Shown here: positions 19,286 through 28,719 of the stretch, in pieces
Layout of the letters: each line of letters opens with the position of its first letter
Numbering within the stretch: position 1 is the first letter of the stretch
Source of the DNA: Paucilactobacillus nenjiangensis
GTDB taxonomy: Bacteria; Bacillota; Bacilli; Lactobacillales; Lactobacillaceae
NCBI RefSeq assembly: GCF_005405445.1
Contig: NZ_BJEB01000017.1
Location: 1 to 35,711 of the forward strand
Length of the DNA: 35,711 bases
Direction: 5' to 3'
Notes under the pieces: model-generated
The model's input: the letters and a program-made list of their open reading frames with translations, nothing else
Databases searched by the model: none
What the model was told of the DNA's origin: nothing
Position numbers and translations under genes: made by a program

Positions 19286-19319
19286 AAAGAAGTTCAACGA
19301 TGTTGAACTTCTTTTTTTT
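19284..19319. terminator. Bidirectional terminator between the DUF4044 gene and ftsK
   Basis: A perfect 11-bp stem AGAAGTTCAAC/GTTGAACTTCT with a three-base loop, eight T on the plus side and a run of A on the other side (five T on the minus strand). It serves the plus-strand peptide gene and convergent ftsK. Confidence 0.92.
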
Positions 19320-19327
19320 GACTCAAT

Positions 19328-21646
19328 TTAGTTTTCGTCTGATACATCATCAGCTGGTTGTTTATAAACCTGTCGAGGCTTTGATCCCTCGGAAGGTCCA
19401 ATTATTCCTCGCTGTTCCATATCGTCTACCATTCGTGCTGCACGGTTATAACCAATCCTAAATCGCCGTTGAATTAACGACGTTGAGGCTTTTTGTTGGT
19501 CAACAACAAAGTCCACCGCATCGTTAAACAACTCATCAGTATCATCGTCAACATCATTAACTTCGACTTCTTCATCTTTAACAACCATCGTTTCATCATA
19601 TTGAGCCGGTTGTTCGACCTTAATAAAATCAACGACTGATTCCACATCAGTATCAGAAATAAATGCTCCTTGAACACGAACTGGCTTATTTTGATCAATT
19701 GGCATAAATAACATATCACCACGACCTAATAATTTTTCAGCCCCATTACTATCCAAAATGGTTCTTGAATCAATCCCACTTGAAACAGCAAAAGCAATTC
19801 GAGAAGGTACGTTAGCTTTAATCAAACCAGTAATAACATCAACTGATGGTCTCTGGGTTGCCAAAATCATGTGAATTCCAGCTGCACGCCCCATTTGTGC
19901 GATACGAACGATTGAATCTTCAACATCGTTTGAAACAGTCATCATCAAATCAGCCAATTCATCAACAACCACCAAAATTAATGGTAAATATGCTTGATTT
20001 TCATTCTTTTCAGAATTTGAATCACGAACCATTTTGTTATAACCACCAATATTGCGGACGCCAAAGCCTGAAAATAGTTCATACCGACGTTGCATTTCAT
20101 CAACAACCTTAGCTAATGCTTTAGAGGCACGTTTAGGTTCAGATACAACTGGACTTAGTAAATGTGGAATACCATTGTACACACTCAATTCAACTTTTTT
20201 TGGATCAATCATTAAGAATTTAACTTCATGTGGTTTGGCTTTCAACAAGATACTTGTAATAATACCGTTGATGGCAACTGATTTACCACTACCTGTGGCA
20301 CCGGCAATTAACAAATGTGGCATCTTAGTTAAATCTGCCATCATTACTTGACCAGTTACACTACGACCCAATGGTACTTCTAACACTTTGTCATTTTTCG
20401 GCATTGCTTCAATCATATCTCTAAATCCGACTGTCGCAATTTGTCGATTAGGTACTTCAATTCCAATTAGCGATTTACCTGGTATTGGTGCTTCGATACG
20501 AATATCTTTTGCTGCTAAAGCCAAAGCTAAATCGTCTGCCAAATGAACAATCCGGCTAACCTTGACTCCGACTGCTGGATGCAACTCATACTTGGTCACT
20601 GAGGGCCCTAAATTAACATTTTCGACTTGTACTTCAACCCCAAACGAAGCTAAGGTTTCAGTTAACTTTTTGGTATTCTCTTGAATTGACTTCAACTCAG
20701 CACTTTGATCAGTTGCGTCAACCTTGGTTAAGAGAGTTGTTGGAGGTAATTGATAATCCTCATTTTCACTTTCTTGTGCTGGTTGCAAACTAACTTCTTC
20801 ATCGGTTGATTTCGTTTTATTTTCATTAGTTGCCCGATGGCTGGCAACGGTAATATTAGGACCTTTTGGCGCAGCTGATTCCTCAGTTTTCTTAGGCATT
20901 TCAACCGCTTCTGGTTCGAAGAAATCTTGAACCACGCTTGGCTTTTCCTTAACTGGAGTCGGTAAATTCTTTTCTTGCTTTTTAGGCAAATTCTTAGAAG
21001 CAGGTTTTTCTTTAGGCTTTGCATCGTGCATTTCTTTTTGTTCCTTAGCCCATTGTGCAGATTGTTTAGCAGTGTCGCCTACGTGTCCTAGTAACTTGGC
21101 AACCGGAATGTTAAAGGCCATCACAGCACCAATGACAATTAATAATCCTGCCACCAAAACAGTGCCCAAATTTGCAATCAAATAGTAAGAGGCAGTGTAC
21201 AAATAAGCACCAATCATCCCCCCACCTACAGGCATCGTCAAACTACCTTGAACAATATCTTCATTTAAACTATTCCATGTTAATTCGACAAAATCGTTGT
21301 GTAGATTCAATTGATTGAACATCATCACATGCATTATTGCTAAGACACCAATGTATGCAATCAGGACACCTATCACAATTCTCGCTTTAAACTTTGGCCA
21401 ACGTCCTGTAAAAGCTTTATAGATTCCATAAACTACAAAGATACCTAAAATAACTTGATAACTTTGACCAACCGCGATTCTCACAAGATTAGCAATGAAA
21501 GTTCCCACAACACCTAAATTAAAGAACCCAAATAAAGCAATCAGAACCAAAATAATTCCTTGCAAATTATTCAGCGCTGCATCGTATTTTTTTGAGCTTT
21601 TTTTTCTAGGTTTTTTTGTACTTGTTTTTTTACGCTTTGTTGCCAA
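19328..21646 (-). CDS. ftsK: DNA translocase FtsK/SpoIIIE
   Basis: 772-residue septal DNA pump that clears chromosome ends from the closing septum. The basic N-terminus is followed by about four transmembrane helices (27-55, 63-80, 88-110, 140-178). A charged Lys/Glu/Pro linker (200-300) leads to the alpha/beta motor domain with Walker A GATGSGKS (449-456) and Walker [10 protein letters not shown] (559-567). A gamma winged-helix domain ends it (about 695-770, [24 protein letters not shown]). The start is TTG 21646, five bases after GGGAG; no nearby ATG fits. It follows trmL by about 50 bp. Confidence 0.96.
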   Translation of the reverse strand: MATKRKKTSTKKPRKKSSKKYDAALNNLQGIILVLIALFGFFNLGVVGTFIANLVRIAVGQSYQVILGIFVVYGIYKAFTGRWPKFKARIVIGVLIAYIGVLAIMHVMMFNQLNLHNDFVELTWNSLNEDIVQGSLTMPVGGGMIGAYLYTASYYLIANLGTVLVAGLLIVIGAVMAFNIPVAKLLGHVGDTAKQSAQWAKEQKEMHDAKPKEKPASKNLPKKQEKNLPTPVKEKPSVVQDFFEPEAVEMPKKTEESAAPKGPNITVASHRATNENKTKSTDEEVSLQPAQESENEDYQLPPTTLLTKVDATDQSAELKSIQENTKKLTETLASFGVEVQVENVNLGPSVTKYELHPAVGVKVSRIVHLADDLALALAAKDIRIEAPIPGKSLIGIEVPNRQIATVGFRDMIEAMPKNDKVLEVPLGRSVTGQVMMADLTKMPHLLIAGATGSGKSVAINGIITSILLKAKPHEVKFLMIDPKKVELSVYNGIPHLLSPVVSEPKRASKALAKVVDEMQRRYELFSGFGVRNIGGYNKMVRDSNSEKNENQAYLPLILVVVDELADLMMTVSNDVEDSIVRIAQMGRAAGIHMILATQRPSVDVITGLIKANVPSRIAFAVSSGIDSRTILDSNGAEKLLGRGDMLFMPIDQNKPVRVQGAFISDTDVESVVDFIKVEQPAQYDETMVVKDEEVEVNDVDDDTDELFNDAVDFVVDQQKASTSLIQRRFRIGYNRAARMVDDMEQRGIIGPSEGSKPRQVYKQPADDVSDEN

Positions 21647-21695
21647 TGAAACTCCCTCATCTCATGTATTATTCGAACTATTTCAGTTTAACACA

Positions 21696-22211
21696 TTATT
21701 TTAACTTATCATTTTGGTATTCATGAACTCGTTCTAGTCCATTAAATTGTTGTTGTCGTAAAGCTTCATAAATGACAATCGCTGCACTGTTTGATAAATT
21801 AAGTGCTCGAATTTTAGTATCGTCTTGTGGAATACGAATCGCATTTTCTGGATATTGACGCATAAATGCTTCCGGTAGCCCTGTGGTTTCTTTACCAAAG
21901 AGAAAATAATTATCTTGAGTGTCTGAATCCGTGTAGTCTGGCATTGAATAATCACGACTCGCAAACTTAGACACAATAAATAAACGTTTGATATCAGGAA
22001 TACTGTCAATAAAGGCTGGTAAATTGTCATGATAAGTGATGTCAACCTTATCCCAATAATCTAATCCAGCTCGTTTCATATGTTTGTCGTCCACCGAAAA
22101 TCCAAGTGGCTTAATTAAGTGAAGATGGGTATCAGTTCCTGCACAGGTACGTGCAATATTACCAGTGTTAGCAGGCATTAGCGGTTCAAAAAGTGCAATA
22201 TGATTCGTCAA
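21696..22211 (-). CDS. trmL: tRNA (cytidine/uridine-34-2'-O)-methyltransferase TrmL
   Basis: SPOUT-class methyltransferase that 2'-O-methylates the wobble base of tRNA-Leu isoacceptors. It is 171 residues. The N-terminal motif is FEPLMPANTGNIARTCAG (8-25), followed by LHLIKPLGF. The C-terminal knot region shows FLFGKETTGLP and IRIPQDDTKIRALNLSNSAAI, the SAM-binding trefoil knot. The start is TTG 22211, five bases after GGAGAA. The gene lies downstream of rlmA across a 190-bp gap. Confidence 0.94.
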   Translation of the reverse strand: MTNHIALFEPLMPANTGNIARTCAGTDTHLHLIKPLGFSVDDKHMKRAGLDYWDKVDITYHDNLPAFIDSIPDIKRLFIVSKFASRDYSMPDYTDSDTQDNYFLFGKETTGLPEAFMRQYPENAIRIPQDDTKIRALNLSNSAAIVIYEALRQQQFNGLERVHEYQNDKLK

Positions 22212-22244
22212 GGTAATTCTCCATTCAATAATATAAATTAGGAC

Positions 22245-22360
22245 ATAAAAAAAAGCAGGGTCTCGGTGTGGGCACGGCGAAACGCTACTTTAATGCAGTT
22301 CATTCGGCTAGCTAATCGTGATAAAATCAAAGTCAACTACCAAAAGATTGTTAAATAAAA
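22245..22360 (-). ncRNA. Candidate small RNA or leader between rlmA and trmL
   Basis: The 189-bp gap has no plausible ORF. On the minus strand, TTGCAT-17 bp-TAAATT (near 22359-22387) could start a transcript that runs into a GC-rich block (22254-22284, about 71% G+C) ending CCCTGC and a T8 run (22246-22253). I could not find a strong hairpin before the T run, only weak small stems (GCGTTTCGC, GTGCCCACAC), so neither an sRNA nor a terminator is proven. It could equally be a trmL leader. Confidence 0.3.
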
Positions 22361-22400
22361 TTTACCACTTACTTAAACATAATGCAAACTATTCTTAAGC

Positions 22401-23249
22401 CTACTCTGCTTTAGCAATTAATAAAGTAACATCTACTGTAATTTTTGTAAGATTTAATAAGTCATCATCCGTGAGCTTAATGGCATCTTTTCCCCAATGT
22501 AACGGAGTCATTTCGACCATTTGAGCACGCAGGTTAACGGGTAATTCAAATTCATAAGTCACCTGTTTCGTAGTTGTATCTGGAAAGTTCTTTTTAAATA
22601 ATTCGACTACGGCAGCATTACTATAAGTTTGATGTTGCCCACTCGGATATAGCATTTGCCGAAGTTCCATTAAATAATTGGCATTTGGAATAACTTTGAT
22701 TAACGTCCCACCAGGCTTTAAAACTCTTTTAAATTCATTATAATCAGATGGTGAAAAAATTTCCAAAACTGTATCAAACGTTGAATTATTAAATGGTAAT
22801 TGTCTTAAATCTGCCGCACAAAACCATGCGTTTGTTTCCAGCTGAGTTGCTAATCCAATTCCATCTTTAGAAATATCAAAACCAATCGCAACATCTTGCT
22901 GATTTCGCAATTCTTCGAGATATTTCAACGGTGTTCCTTCTCCACAGCCAACGTCTAAAATGGTGGCTGGTGTGGATTGTAAGTGTGTCGCAATTTCATC
23001 GACGATTGGTGAAAACAAACCTTGATTCAATAATTCACGTCGGGACGCCAGCATCTCTCGATCATATTCGCCATTGATTGCACGTAACAAAAAGTATAAA
23101 TAACCCTGTTTGTTAAAATCAATTCGATGCCCCTCAGGACACACTAAACTATTTTCTTCAATACTACTGGCCGGTTGCTGACAGATTGGACATCTAAACA
23201 AATCCAAATGTTGTGCGACAAATTGCTTACCAAGTTCTATTTTTTTCAA
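22401..23249 (-). CDS. rlmA: 23S rRNA (guanine-N1)-methyltransferase RlmA
   Basis: SAM-dependent methyltransferase of the RlmA family, which methylates a guanine in helix 35 of 23S rRNA (G748 in the Gram-positive RlmA(II)/TlrB type; exact target inferred). It is 282 residues. An N-terminal zinc site is formed by C20-P-I-C23 and C37-P-E-G-H41. The SAM motif ILDVGCGEGTPL lies near 95, followed by a Rossmann methyltransferase domain. The start is TTG 23249, overlapping the stop of the upstream gene as TTGA, so translation is coupled. Confidence 0.92.
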   Translation of the reverse strand: MKKIELGKQFVAQHLDLFRCPICQQPASSIEENSLVCPEGHRIDFNKQGYLYFLLRAINGEYDREMLASRRELLNQGLFSPIVDEIATHLQSTPATILDVGCGEGTPLKYLEELRNQQDVAIGFDISKDGIGLATQLETNAWFCAADLRQLPFNNSTFDTVLEIFSPSDYNEFKRVLKPGGTLIKVIPNANYLMELRQMLYPSGQHQTYSNAAVVELFKKNFPDTTTKQVTYEFELPVNLRAQMVEMTPLHWGKDAIKLTDDDLLNLTKITVDVTLLIAKAE

Positions 23250-24433
23250 ATTTGTTGATCCTCGTCCTTTAAAGTATCTGTTTCTTTAGTTTCATATAAT
23301 GGAGAATTAAGCTGATACCATTCAAATAAATGGCTGATCAGTACTTTTAACACGGCATATCCTGGAATACCAAAAATAACACCAAGCACCCCAAACATTT
23401 TACCCGCTGCGAGTAAGACAACGATAATCGTCACTGGATGAATTTTCAAGTTACTACCTAGAATTAGTGGCGATAGAACCCGACCTTCAATGGTCTGCTC
23501 AATCACAAATACAATGAATACTTTGACAAGCATCCACGGTGAAATGAACGCCCCCACCAACACAGCAGGCACCATTGCTAAAAAGGACCCTAAATAAGGA
23601 ATCATATTTAAAATCCCAGCAATAATCCCGATAGTAAGCGCGTATTTTAGGCCAATCGTTAGATATCCCAACCAAAACATAATTCCAACAAAAAAAGCGA
23701 CCGTTAATTGTCCACGAACATAATTACTAATTTGAGTATTAATCTCAGTTAAAACCAAGAAAAACGATTTTCGTCCCTTATCCGGAACAAATTTTGCCAT
23801 ATAATGTGGTAAATTTTTTCCATCCCGTAGTAAGTAAAATAGGATAAATGGCATGGTGATAATGGCAACCACAATCGTCGTAATAGTCCCAACCACATCT
23901 CCAAGAGAATTAACCGTTGTTTTCAAATAGCTGCTAGATTTAGCCGACAATTCATCCCCGGCCGTTTTGGTCCAATGTTCCACTTGATCAGAAAACTGAT
24001 TGAACAATGGATGCTTCATGGCACCATTAATATCCCGGCTGATGTGGTCGATATAAGCGGGAATTGACGTAATCATGCTTTGAATTTGTTGATTAATCAC
24101 CGGAATAAGTGTCCAAAGTCCCCAAACAATGAGACCAATCAGAATCAAAAATACAAATGAAATCGTCAAAGTACGATTAATTTTGAATCTGCGTTCCCAA
24201 CTATCGACCAGTGGATTCAGCAAATAATAAAAGACGCCAGCTAGCACAATTGGCAACCCAACAATACTCAAAAAATCTTTAATGGGATTAAACAACCAGG
24301 ATACTTTACTGCCAACCAAAAAAATCAACAAAACTAATAAAATGACCACTAACGCACTGACAATTTGACTACGTTTGATGATATTCAAAATCGAATGTAC
24401 TTTTTTATTACTCTCGTTACCGCTTGCTTTCAT
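23246..24433 (-). CDS. AI-2E family membrane transporter
   Basis: 395-residue polytopic protein of the AI-2E/PerM family. It has paired N-terminal helices (about 25-70) and a helix near 85-110. A long loop carries IPVINQQIQSMITSIPAYIDHI, and further helices cover 195-375 with GILNMIPYLGSFLA and the late VIEQTIEGRVLSPLILG typical of the family. The substrate is unknown; members include a proposed autoinducer-2 exporter and Na+/H+ antiporters. The ATG at 24433 is chosen with AAAGGGAG eleven bases upstream; the longer TTG at 24457 has no SD. An extended -10 (TGT-TAAAAT, near 24462-24470) lies just upstream. It overlaps rlmA by four bases. Confidence 0.9.
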   Translation of the reverse strand: MKASGNESNKKVHSILNIIKRSQIVSALVVILLVLLIFLVGSKVSWLFNPIKDFLSIVGLPIVLAGVFYYLLNPLVDSWERRFKINRTLTISFVFLILIGLIVWGLWTLIPVINQQIQSMITSIPAYIDHISRDINGAMKHPLFNQFSDQVEHWTKTAGDELSAKSSSYLKTTVNSLGDVVGTITTIVVAIITMPFILFYLLRDGKNLPHYMAKFVPDKGRKSFFLVLTEINTQISNYVRGQLTVAFFVGIMFWLGYLTIGLKYALTIGIIAGILNMIPYLGSFLAMVPAVLVGAFISPWMLVKVFIVFVIEQTIEGRVLSPLILGSNLKIHPVTIIVVLLAAGKMFGVLGVIFGIPGYAVLKVLISHLFEWYQLNSPLYETKETDTLKDEDQQI

Positions 24434-24490
24434 CGCACCATCAACTCCCTTTATCAAATTAATTTTAACATATTTAGTAATATCTTAGTA

Positions 24491-24519
24491 TTGATTACCC
24501 AGAACCATTATAATAGACT
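24491..24519 (+). promoter_or_regulatory. Promoter of the 6-phosphogluconolactonase gene
   Basis: TTGATT (24491-24496), 17 bp and TAGACT (24514-24519) on the plus strand; an overlapping TATAAT at 24509-24514 is an alternative -10. It lies about 30 bp before the gene, in the divergent gap with the AI-2E-family gene. Confidence 0.6.
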
Positions 24520-24550
24520 ATGTTCATACATTAACAAAGGAGCATTTAAC

Positions 24551-25579
24551 ATGAAAGAAACTTTTATCATTGGTACATACACAAAAAAGACCAGTAAAGG
24601 AATTTACACTGTTGAGCTTGATACTAACAGCAAAACACTTTCAGAACCAAAGTTTATCATTGAAGCGTCTAATCCAACTTATTTGGCAATTTCAAAGTCA
24701 CACCACCTCTTCTCCGTCATTAAAGAAGATGATGAAGGTGGTGTCGGTTCATTTGATTTAAATGACAATTCATTTGCCGCTGCAGACAAAGTTTTGGCTG
24801 ATGGCGCACCACCTGCATATGTTGGGATTGACGAAGCCCGTCAACTTGTTTTTAGTGGTAATTATCATTTAGCAACTGTAGATGTGATGAAAACCAATAA
24901 TGACGGTTCATTAACGCTCACCGATTCAGTCACACATCAAGGTGTTACTGGGCCAGCTCCTGAACAAAATACACCTCATGTCCATTATTGTGACTTAACC
25001 CCTGATCAACGGCTAGTAGTTTGTGATCTCGGAATGGACTTAGTTGTGGTTTATGACGTTTCAGATGATGGCAAACTAACTGCAGTATCGCAATACCACA
25101 GCGAACCAGGTTTTGGTTCACGTCACATTGTTTTCCACCACAATGGTAAATTTGCTTATCTAATGGGTGAACTCAGTAGCCAAGTTGAAGTACTCTCATA
25201 TAACTCTACTTCAGCCGAATTTACGCACGTGCAAACTATAAAAACCATCCCATCAGATTGGACTGCCCATAACGGTGCGGCAGCCATCCACATTTCTTCT
25301 GACGGTCGTTTCCTTTACAATTCAAATCGTGGTCAAAATACCATTGCTGTATTTGAAATTGGTTCAGATTTTAAATTAACTCACTTACAATCAATTTCAA
25401 CTGAAGGCGATTTTCCTCGTGATTTTGAACTCGACCAAACTGAGGACTTTTTGATTGTTGCTAATCAAAACACTGACAATCTCACCCTGTATTCTCGTGA
25501 TAAAGACACGGGATTACTAACCTTAAATCAAAAAGATGTTCACTGTCCTGAAGGCGTTTGTGTCAAAGTGGTTCACTAA
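24551..25579 (+). CDS. pgl: 6-phosphogluconolactonase (beta-propeller type)
   Basis: 342-residue cytoplasmic lactonase of the seven-bladed beta-propeller family (YbhE/YkgB type), expected to hydrolyse 6-phosphogluconolactone in the pentose phosphate route. It starts MKETFIIGTYTKKTSKGIY. Family motifs seen are NPTYLAIS, PHVHYCDLTPD, VCDLGMD, GFGSRHIVFHHNGKFAYLMGEL, AAIHISSDGRFLYNSNRGQNTIAVF and GDFPRDFELD. The ATG at 24551 has AAAGGAG nine bases upstream; the frame stays open 62 codons further upstream but without a ribosome binding site. It is monocistronic, followed by a shared terminator. Confidence 0.93.
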   Translation: MKETFIIGTYTKKTSKGIYTVELDTNSKTLSEPKFIIEASNPTYLAISKSHHLFSVIKEDDEGGVGSFDLNDNSFAAADKVLADGAPPAYVGIDEARQLVFSGNYHLATVDVMKTNNDGSLTLTDSVTHQGVTGPAPEQNTPHVHYCDLTPDQRLVVCDLGMDLVVVYDVSDDGKLTAVSQYHSEPGFGSRHIVFHHNGKFAYLMGELSSQVEVLSYNSTSAEFTHVQTIKTIPSDWTAHNGAAAIHISSDGRFLYNSNRGQNTIAVFEIGSDFKLTHLQSISTEGDFPRDFELDQTEDFLIVANQNTDNLTLYSRDKDTGLLTLNQKDVHCPEGVCVKVVH

Positions 25580-25591
25580 CAATTAATACTC

Positions 25592-25631
25592 AAAAAGCAG
25601 TTCTCATTATCATTTGAGAACTGCCTTTTTT
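25592..25631. terminator. Bidirectional terminator between pgl and aspA
   Basis: A perfect 10-bp stem GCAGTTCTCA/TGAGAACTGC with an eight-base loop, T6 on the plus side and A5 on the other. It serves both convergent genes. Confidence 0.93.
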
Positions 25632-25652
25632 ATACTTCTTATGATGATTTAA

Positions 25653-27038
25653 TTACTTCGCCATTGCTTTAACGGCAATTCGCTCATTAACTAAGCTATC
25701 AGCCTTAAATAACTCATCTACCAAGCTTGCATTTAACAAGCCCGAATCTTTAACCAATTCTTTGACAGATTTGTTTTCTCGCGTTGCTTGTTTGACGATT
25801 TCTGTAGTTTTCACGTATCCCAGATACGGAGTTAAGATAGTAGCGGTGACCGCTGAATATTCTACTTCTTTAGCGCAAGCTGCTTCATTCACCATGATGT
25901 CTGAAACACAATTATCGTTTAAGGTTGTCAGTGCATTGGTCAGGAATTCCTCGTCCTTTAAGATGTTTTTGAAGATAATAGGTTCGAAAGCATTGAGTTC
26001 CATTTGACCTGCTTCGGCTGCCATTGTGACAGTCACATCATCCCCAATCACTTCAAATGACACCTGGTTAACAACTTCTGGAATGACCGGGTTGATTTTA
26101 CCGGGCATAATAGAGGATCCTGCCTGTTTAGCCGGTAAAATTAATTCTGCCAATCCAGCTTGTGGCCCACTTGATAGCAATCGTAAATCATTCGAAAATT
26201 TAGACATATCTACTGCAAGTGCCTTGAGAGCACCTGAAAAAATGACATATGCATCACAATTTTGGGTACAATCAATCAAATCCTCTGCTTGTTTCAATCC
26301 CAATTTAGCCGTTCCTTCCAATGTACGCACGACATTGTCTTGATAATATGGCGTTGCATTGATTCCTGTACCAATGGCCGTGCCACCCAAGTTAACTTCC
26401 TTCAAACTGTTGGATGCCATTTCGATGCGTTTAATGTCGCGACGAAACATTGAATAGTAACCATGGAATGTTTTTCCGAAGGTGGTGGGAACTGCATCTT
26501 GCAACTGAGTTCTCCCGACTTTGATCGTATCTTGATACTCACCGGCCAAATCTAATAACGTTTTAGTGAGTCGATTTAAACTGGCCATTAATGATGGTAT
26601 GCTGCGGAGCATTGCCATTTTGCCGGCCGTGGGAAATGTATCATTAGTTGACTGAGCCAAGTTTACATCATCGTTGGGATGGATTTTAACGCCGCTATTT
26701 CTAGTGGCTAAGTTAGCGATTACTTCATTGACATTCATGTTGGCAGAAGTTCCTGCTCCGCCTTGAATTGCCGGCACGATGAACTCTGCGTTGTAGCTAC
26801 CAAATAACAACTCATTACAAGCATTGATAATAGCCTTTGCTTTATTTTCAGGCAATGCTCCAGCAGCCAAATTTGTTTGTGCTGCGGCCCGTTTGATTTG
26901 AATTAAGCTTTGAATAAGTAGTGGATGCAACTTTTCAGAACTGATTTGAAAATTCTCTGCGGCACGCGCAGCGTGTACTCCGTATAAAGCGTCATCTGGT
27001 ATTTCTTTTGTTCCAATACAATCCTCATCAATTCTCAT
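25653..27038 (-). CDS. aspA: Aspartate ammonia-lyase
   Basis: Cytoplasmic enzyme that converts L-aspartate to fumarate and ammonia. It is 461 residues of the fumarase/aspartase superfamily. The signature loop GSSIMPGKINP is at 307-317. The following IPEVVNQVSFEVIGDD and TVTMAAEAGQMELNAFEP match aspartase rather than fumarase, which has NPTQCEA there. GTSANMNVNEV (96-106), HPNDDVNLAQSTNDTFPT and GRTQLQDAVP also support this. The ATG at 27038 follows CGGAGGG; an upstream in-frame start adds ten residues without SD. It has a strong promoter and is monocistronic. Fumarase activity cannot be fully excluded. Confidence 0.9.
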   Translation of the reverse strand: MRIDEDCIGTKEIPDDALYGVHAARAAENFQISSEKLHPLLIQSLIQIKRAAAQTNLAAGALPENKAKAIINACNELLFGSYNAEFIVPAIQGGAGTSANMNVNEVIANLATRNSGVKIHPNDDVNLAQSTNDTFPTAGKMAMLRSIPSLMASLNRLTKTLLDLAGEYQDTIKVGRTQLQDAVPTTFGKTFHGYYSMFRRDIKRIEMASNSLKEVNLGGTAIGTGINATPYYQDNVVRTLEGTAKLGLKQAEDLIDCTQNCDAYVIFSGALKALAVDMSKFSNDLRLLSSGPQAGLAELILPAKQAGSSIMPGKINPVIPEVVNQVSFEVIGDDVTVTMAAEAGQMELNAFEPIIFKNILKDEEFLTNALTTLNDNCVSDIMVNEAACAKEVEYSAVTATILTPYLGYVKTTEIVKQATRENKSVKELVKDSGLLNASLVDELFKADSLVNERIAVKAMAK

Positions 27039-27080
27039 AGTTTCCCTCCGTGTTATATAAGCTAACATCTAACACTGGAA

Positions 27081-27108
27081 AGTATACCAATTATTATTTT
27101 TAAGTCAA
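27081..27108 (-). promoter_or_regulatory. Promoter of aspA
   Basis: On the minus strand: TTGACT (27103-27108), a 16-bp spacer and TATACT (27081-27086), with a TGG extended -10, about 43 bp before the aspA start. This is one of the strongest promoter-like sequences in the window. Confidence 0.82.
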
Positions 27109-27301
27109 CTCTGCTTCTGACAATTTAACTTGATTTACATTCAATTAAATTCATAAACTTAATATTTTAAAGCATAAAGTCGTTGTAACTTACTATAGCA
27201 AAACGAAATCAAGGCAATACTTTTGAATATTTAAATATTAACGAATGTTATATTTTATAACATAACTAACTTTTTCAATTTAGTTTTGACCCTATCCAAT
27301 T
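27109..27301. other. AT-rich intergenic region with two palindromes
   Basis: No gene is visible between the aspA promoter and the mgtE terminator. Two perfect palindromes stand out: AATATTTAAATATT (27226-27239) and TGTTATA-TTT-TATAACA (27246-27262). Both are AT-only or nearly so, so chance is possible. Neither matches a regulator consensus I am sure of. Confidence 0.4.
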
Positions 27302-27370
27302 AAAAAAGCATGACCGCAACTTGATGATTTTATCCAAACGGATAAGAAGAATCAATCACTGTCATGCTTA
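27302..27370 (-). terminator. Terminator of the relQ-nadK-rlu-mgtE operon
   Basis: A long hairpin on the minus strand begins at the mgtE stop codon. The outer stem is AAGCATGAC/GTCATGCTT, with inner pairing TTGAT/ATCAA and TTATCC/GGATAA, then TTTTTT. The stop codon forms part of the stem base. Confidence 0.85.
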
Positions 27371-28717
27371 CATAATCGAATTAATAAAAATTTGTGCCAC
27401 GGAAAAATAAATTAAGACAGACGTTAAATCGGATAATGTTGAGATGAACGGTCCACTAGCCACCGCAGGATCAACGCCAATTTTATCCATCAAAATTGGA
27501 ATTAAACTGCCTGCTAAGTTAGCGACGGTAATCGCTGCTGCCATCGATATGCCAACGACCATTCCCAATGCCAAACTATGTTTCCACAATTCAACAATAA
27601 TAGTAATCGAAATGGCCGCAAACACCCCGATAATAATGCCTGTAATAACTTCATTACGAATTATTTTCCAAATTTTATGGTAATTTTGTACTGAAATCTT
27701 ACGCACAGCAATTGCCAAGCTTTGCGTGCCTGCGTTACCCGCCGTGCCAGTAATCAATGAGATAAAGACTGCTAAAATACTGGCTTGGCTCACCAAACTA
27801 TCGAAATGGTTAATTAAGCTGGCTGTAGACATTCCTAATACTAGTAAAGTCAATAACCAGGGCATCCTATGTAATGCCGAAATCCAGGGTGACTGTTCGT
27901 CACCATCAACTTTGACCCCGGCTAATCCCGAGTAGTCTTCAGTTGATTCTTCATCCATGACGTCAATAATATCATCAACCGTAATAATTCCTAACAAATG
28001 GTCTGTTGTATTTACGACTGGTACTGCGAGGAAATTGTACTCTTTAACTCTTTGCGCAACAATTTCTTGATCATCTTCAACGAGCACCTTAAACACATTG
28101 GTTTTCATGAATTGTTTCACGGTTAAGGAATCGTCATTCATGATTAACTCACGTAAGGTGACTACCCCCACTAGCACTTCAGTTTCATCTTCAACGTAAA
28201 CATAATAAATAATCTCCGCTTGACTGGCCCTCTTACGAACTATCTCCATCACTGAGGCAACTGTCTCATTTTGGTTCACAGAAATATATTCCGTCGTCAT
28301 AATGGCCCCAGCTGTACGTTCATGATAATTCAGTAATTCTCGGACTTCTTGGATTTGTTCTTTAGGCAATAAATTCAAGTAAGTCGCCAAATCAGAACGA
28401 CTCATTCGTCCCAATAAATCCGCCAGATTATCCATGTACATATCTGACAAGATGGCTGATGCTAACCGTGGCGTCATTTCTTTCAAAAATCGAATTGTTT
28501 CCATTTCTTCCACTTCAAGAGCATCGAAGATTTTACCTAATTCTTCAATTGTCAAAAAGCGATTGATTACTTCTCGCTCATCAGGTTGTACATTCGCATA
28601 AATGACTGTTTGATCAAACCGCAACAAATTTAAAAAGACGGCTCGGAACGCTTTTTCACCGAGCGTATTAAGTGCAGCCTCAACTTCGTTAAATTTACGC
28701 TTATCAAAATCATCCAT
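27368..28717 (-). CDS. mgtE: Magnesium transporter MgtE
   Basis: 449-residue Mg2+ channel/transporter. It has an N-terminal helical regulatory domain (about 1-130, with FLKEMTPRLASAILSDM and YLNLLPKEQIQEV) and two CBS domains (about 135-255, with AGAIMTTEYISV and LLGIITVDDIIDV). A plug helix leads to five transmembrane helices (about 285-449) with TGTAGNAGTQSLA and the pore segment GVDPAVASGPFISTLSD. The cytoplasmic domains sense Mg2+ and gate the pore. ATG 28717 follows AAGGTG, two bases after the preceding gene, so it is the last gene of the operon. Confidence 0.96.
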   Translation of the reverse strand: MDDFDKRKFNEVEAALNTLGEKAFRAVFLNLLRFDQTVIYANVQPDEREVINRFLTIEELGKIFDALEVEEMETIRFLKEMTPRLASAILSDMYMDNLADLLGRMSRSDLATYLNLLPKEQIQEVRELLNYHERTAGAIMTTEYISVNQNETVASVMEIVRKRASQAEIIYYVYVEDETEVLVGVVTLRELIMNDDSLTVKQFMKTNVFKVLVEDDQEIVAQRVKEYNFLAVPVVNTTDHLLGIITVDDIIDVMDEESTEDYSGLAGVKVDGDEQSPWISALHRMPWLLTLLVLGMSTASLINHFDSLVSQASILAVFISLITGTAGNAGTQSLAIAVRKISVQNYHKIWKIIRNEVITGIIIGVFAAISITIIVELWKHSLALGMVVGISMAAAITVANLAGSLIPILMDKIGVDPAVASGPFISTLSDLTSVLIYFSVAQIFINSIM

Positions 28718-28719
28718 GC

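Noticed and set aside
24365-24550. 62-codon N-terminal extension of the lactonase
   Set aside because: It overlaps the divergent AI-2E-family gene and the promoter region; the internal ATG has a strong SD and gives the standard N-terminus.
25653-27038. Fumarase class II identity
   Set aside because: The sequence after the SSIMPGK loop (IPEVVNQV, TMAAEAGQ) follows the aspartase pattern, not the fumarase NPTQCEA pattern.
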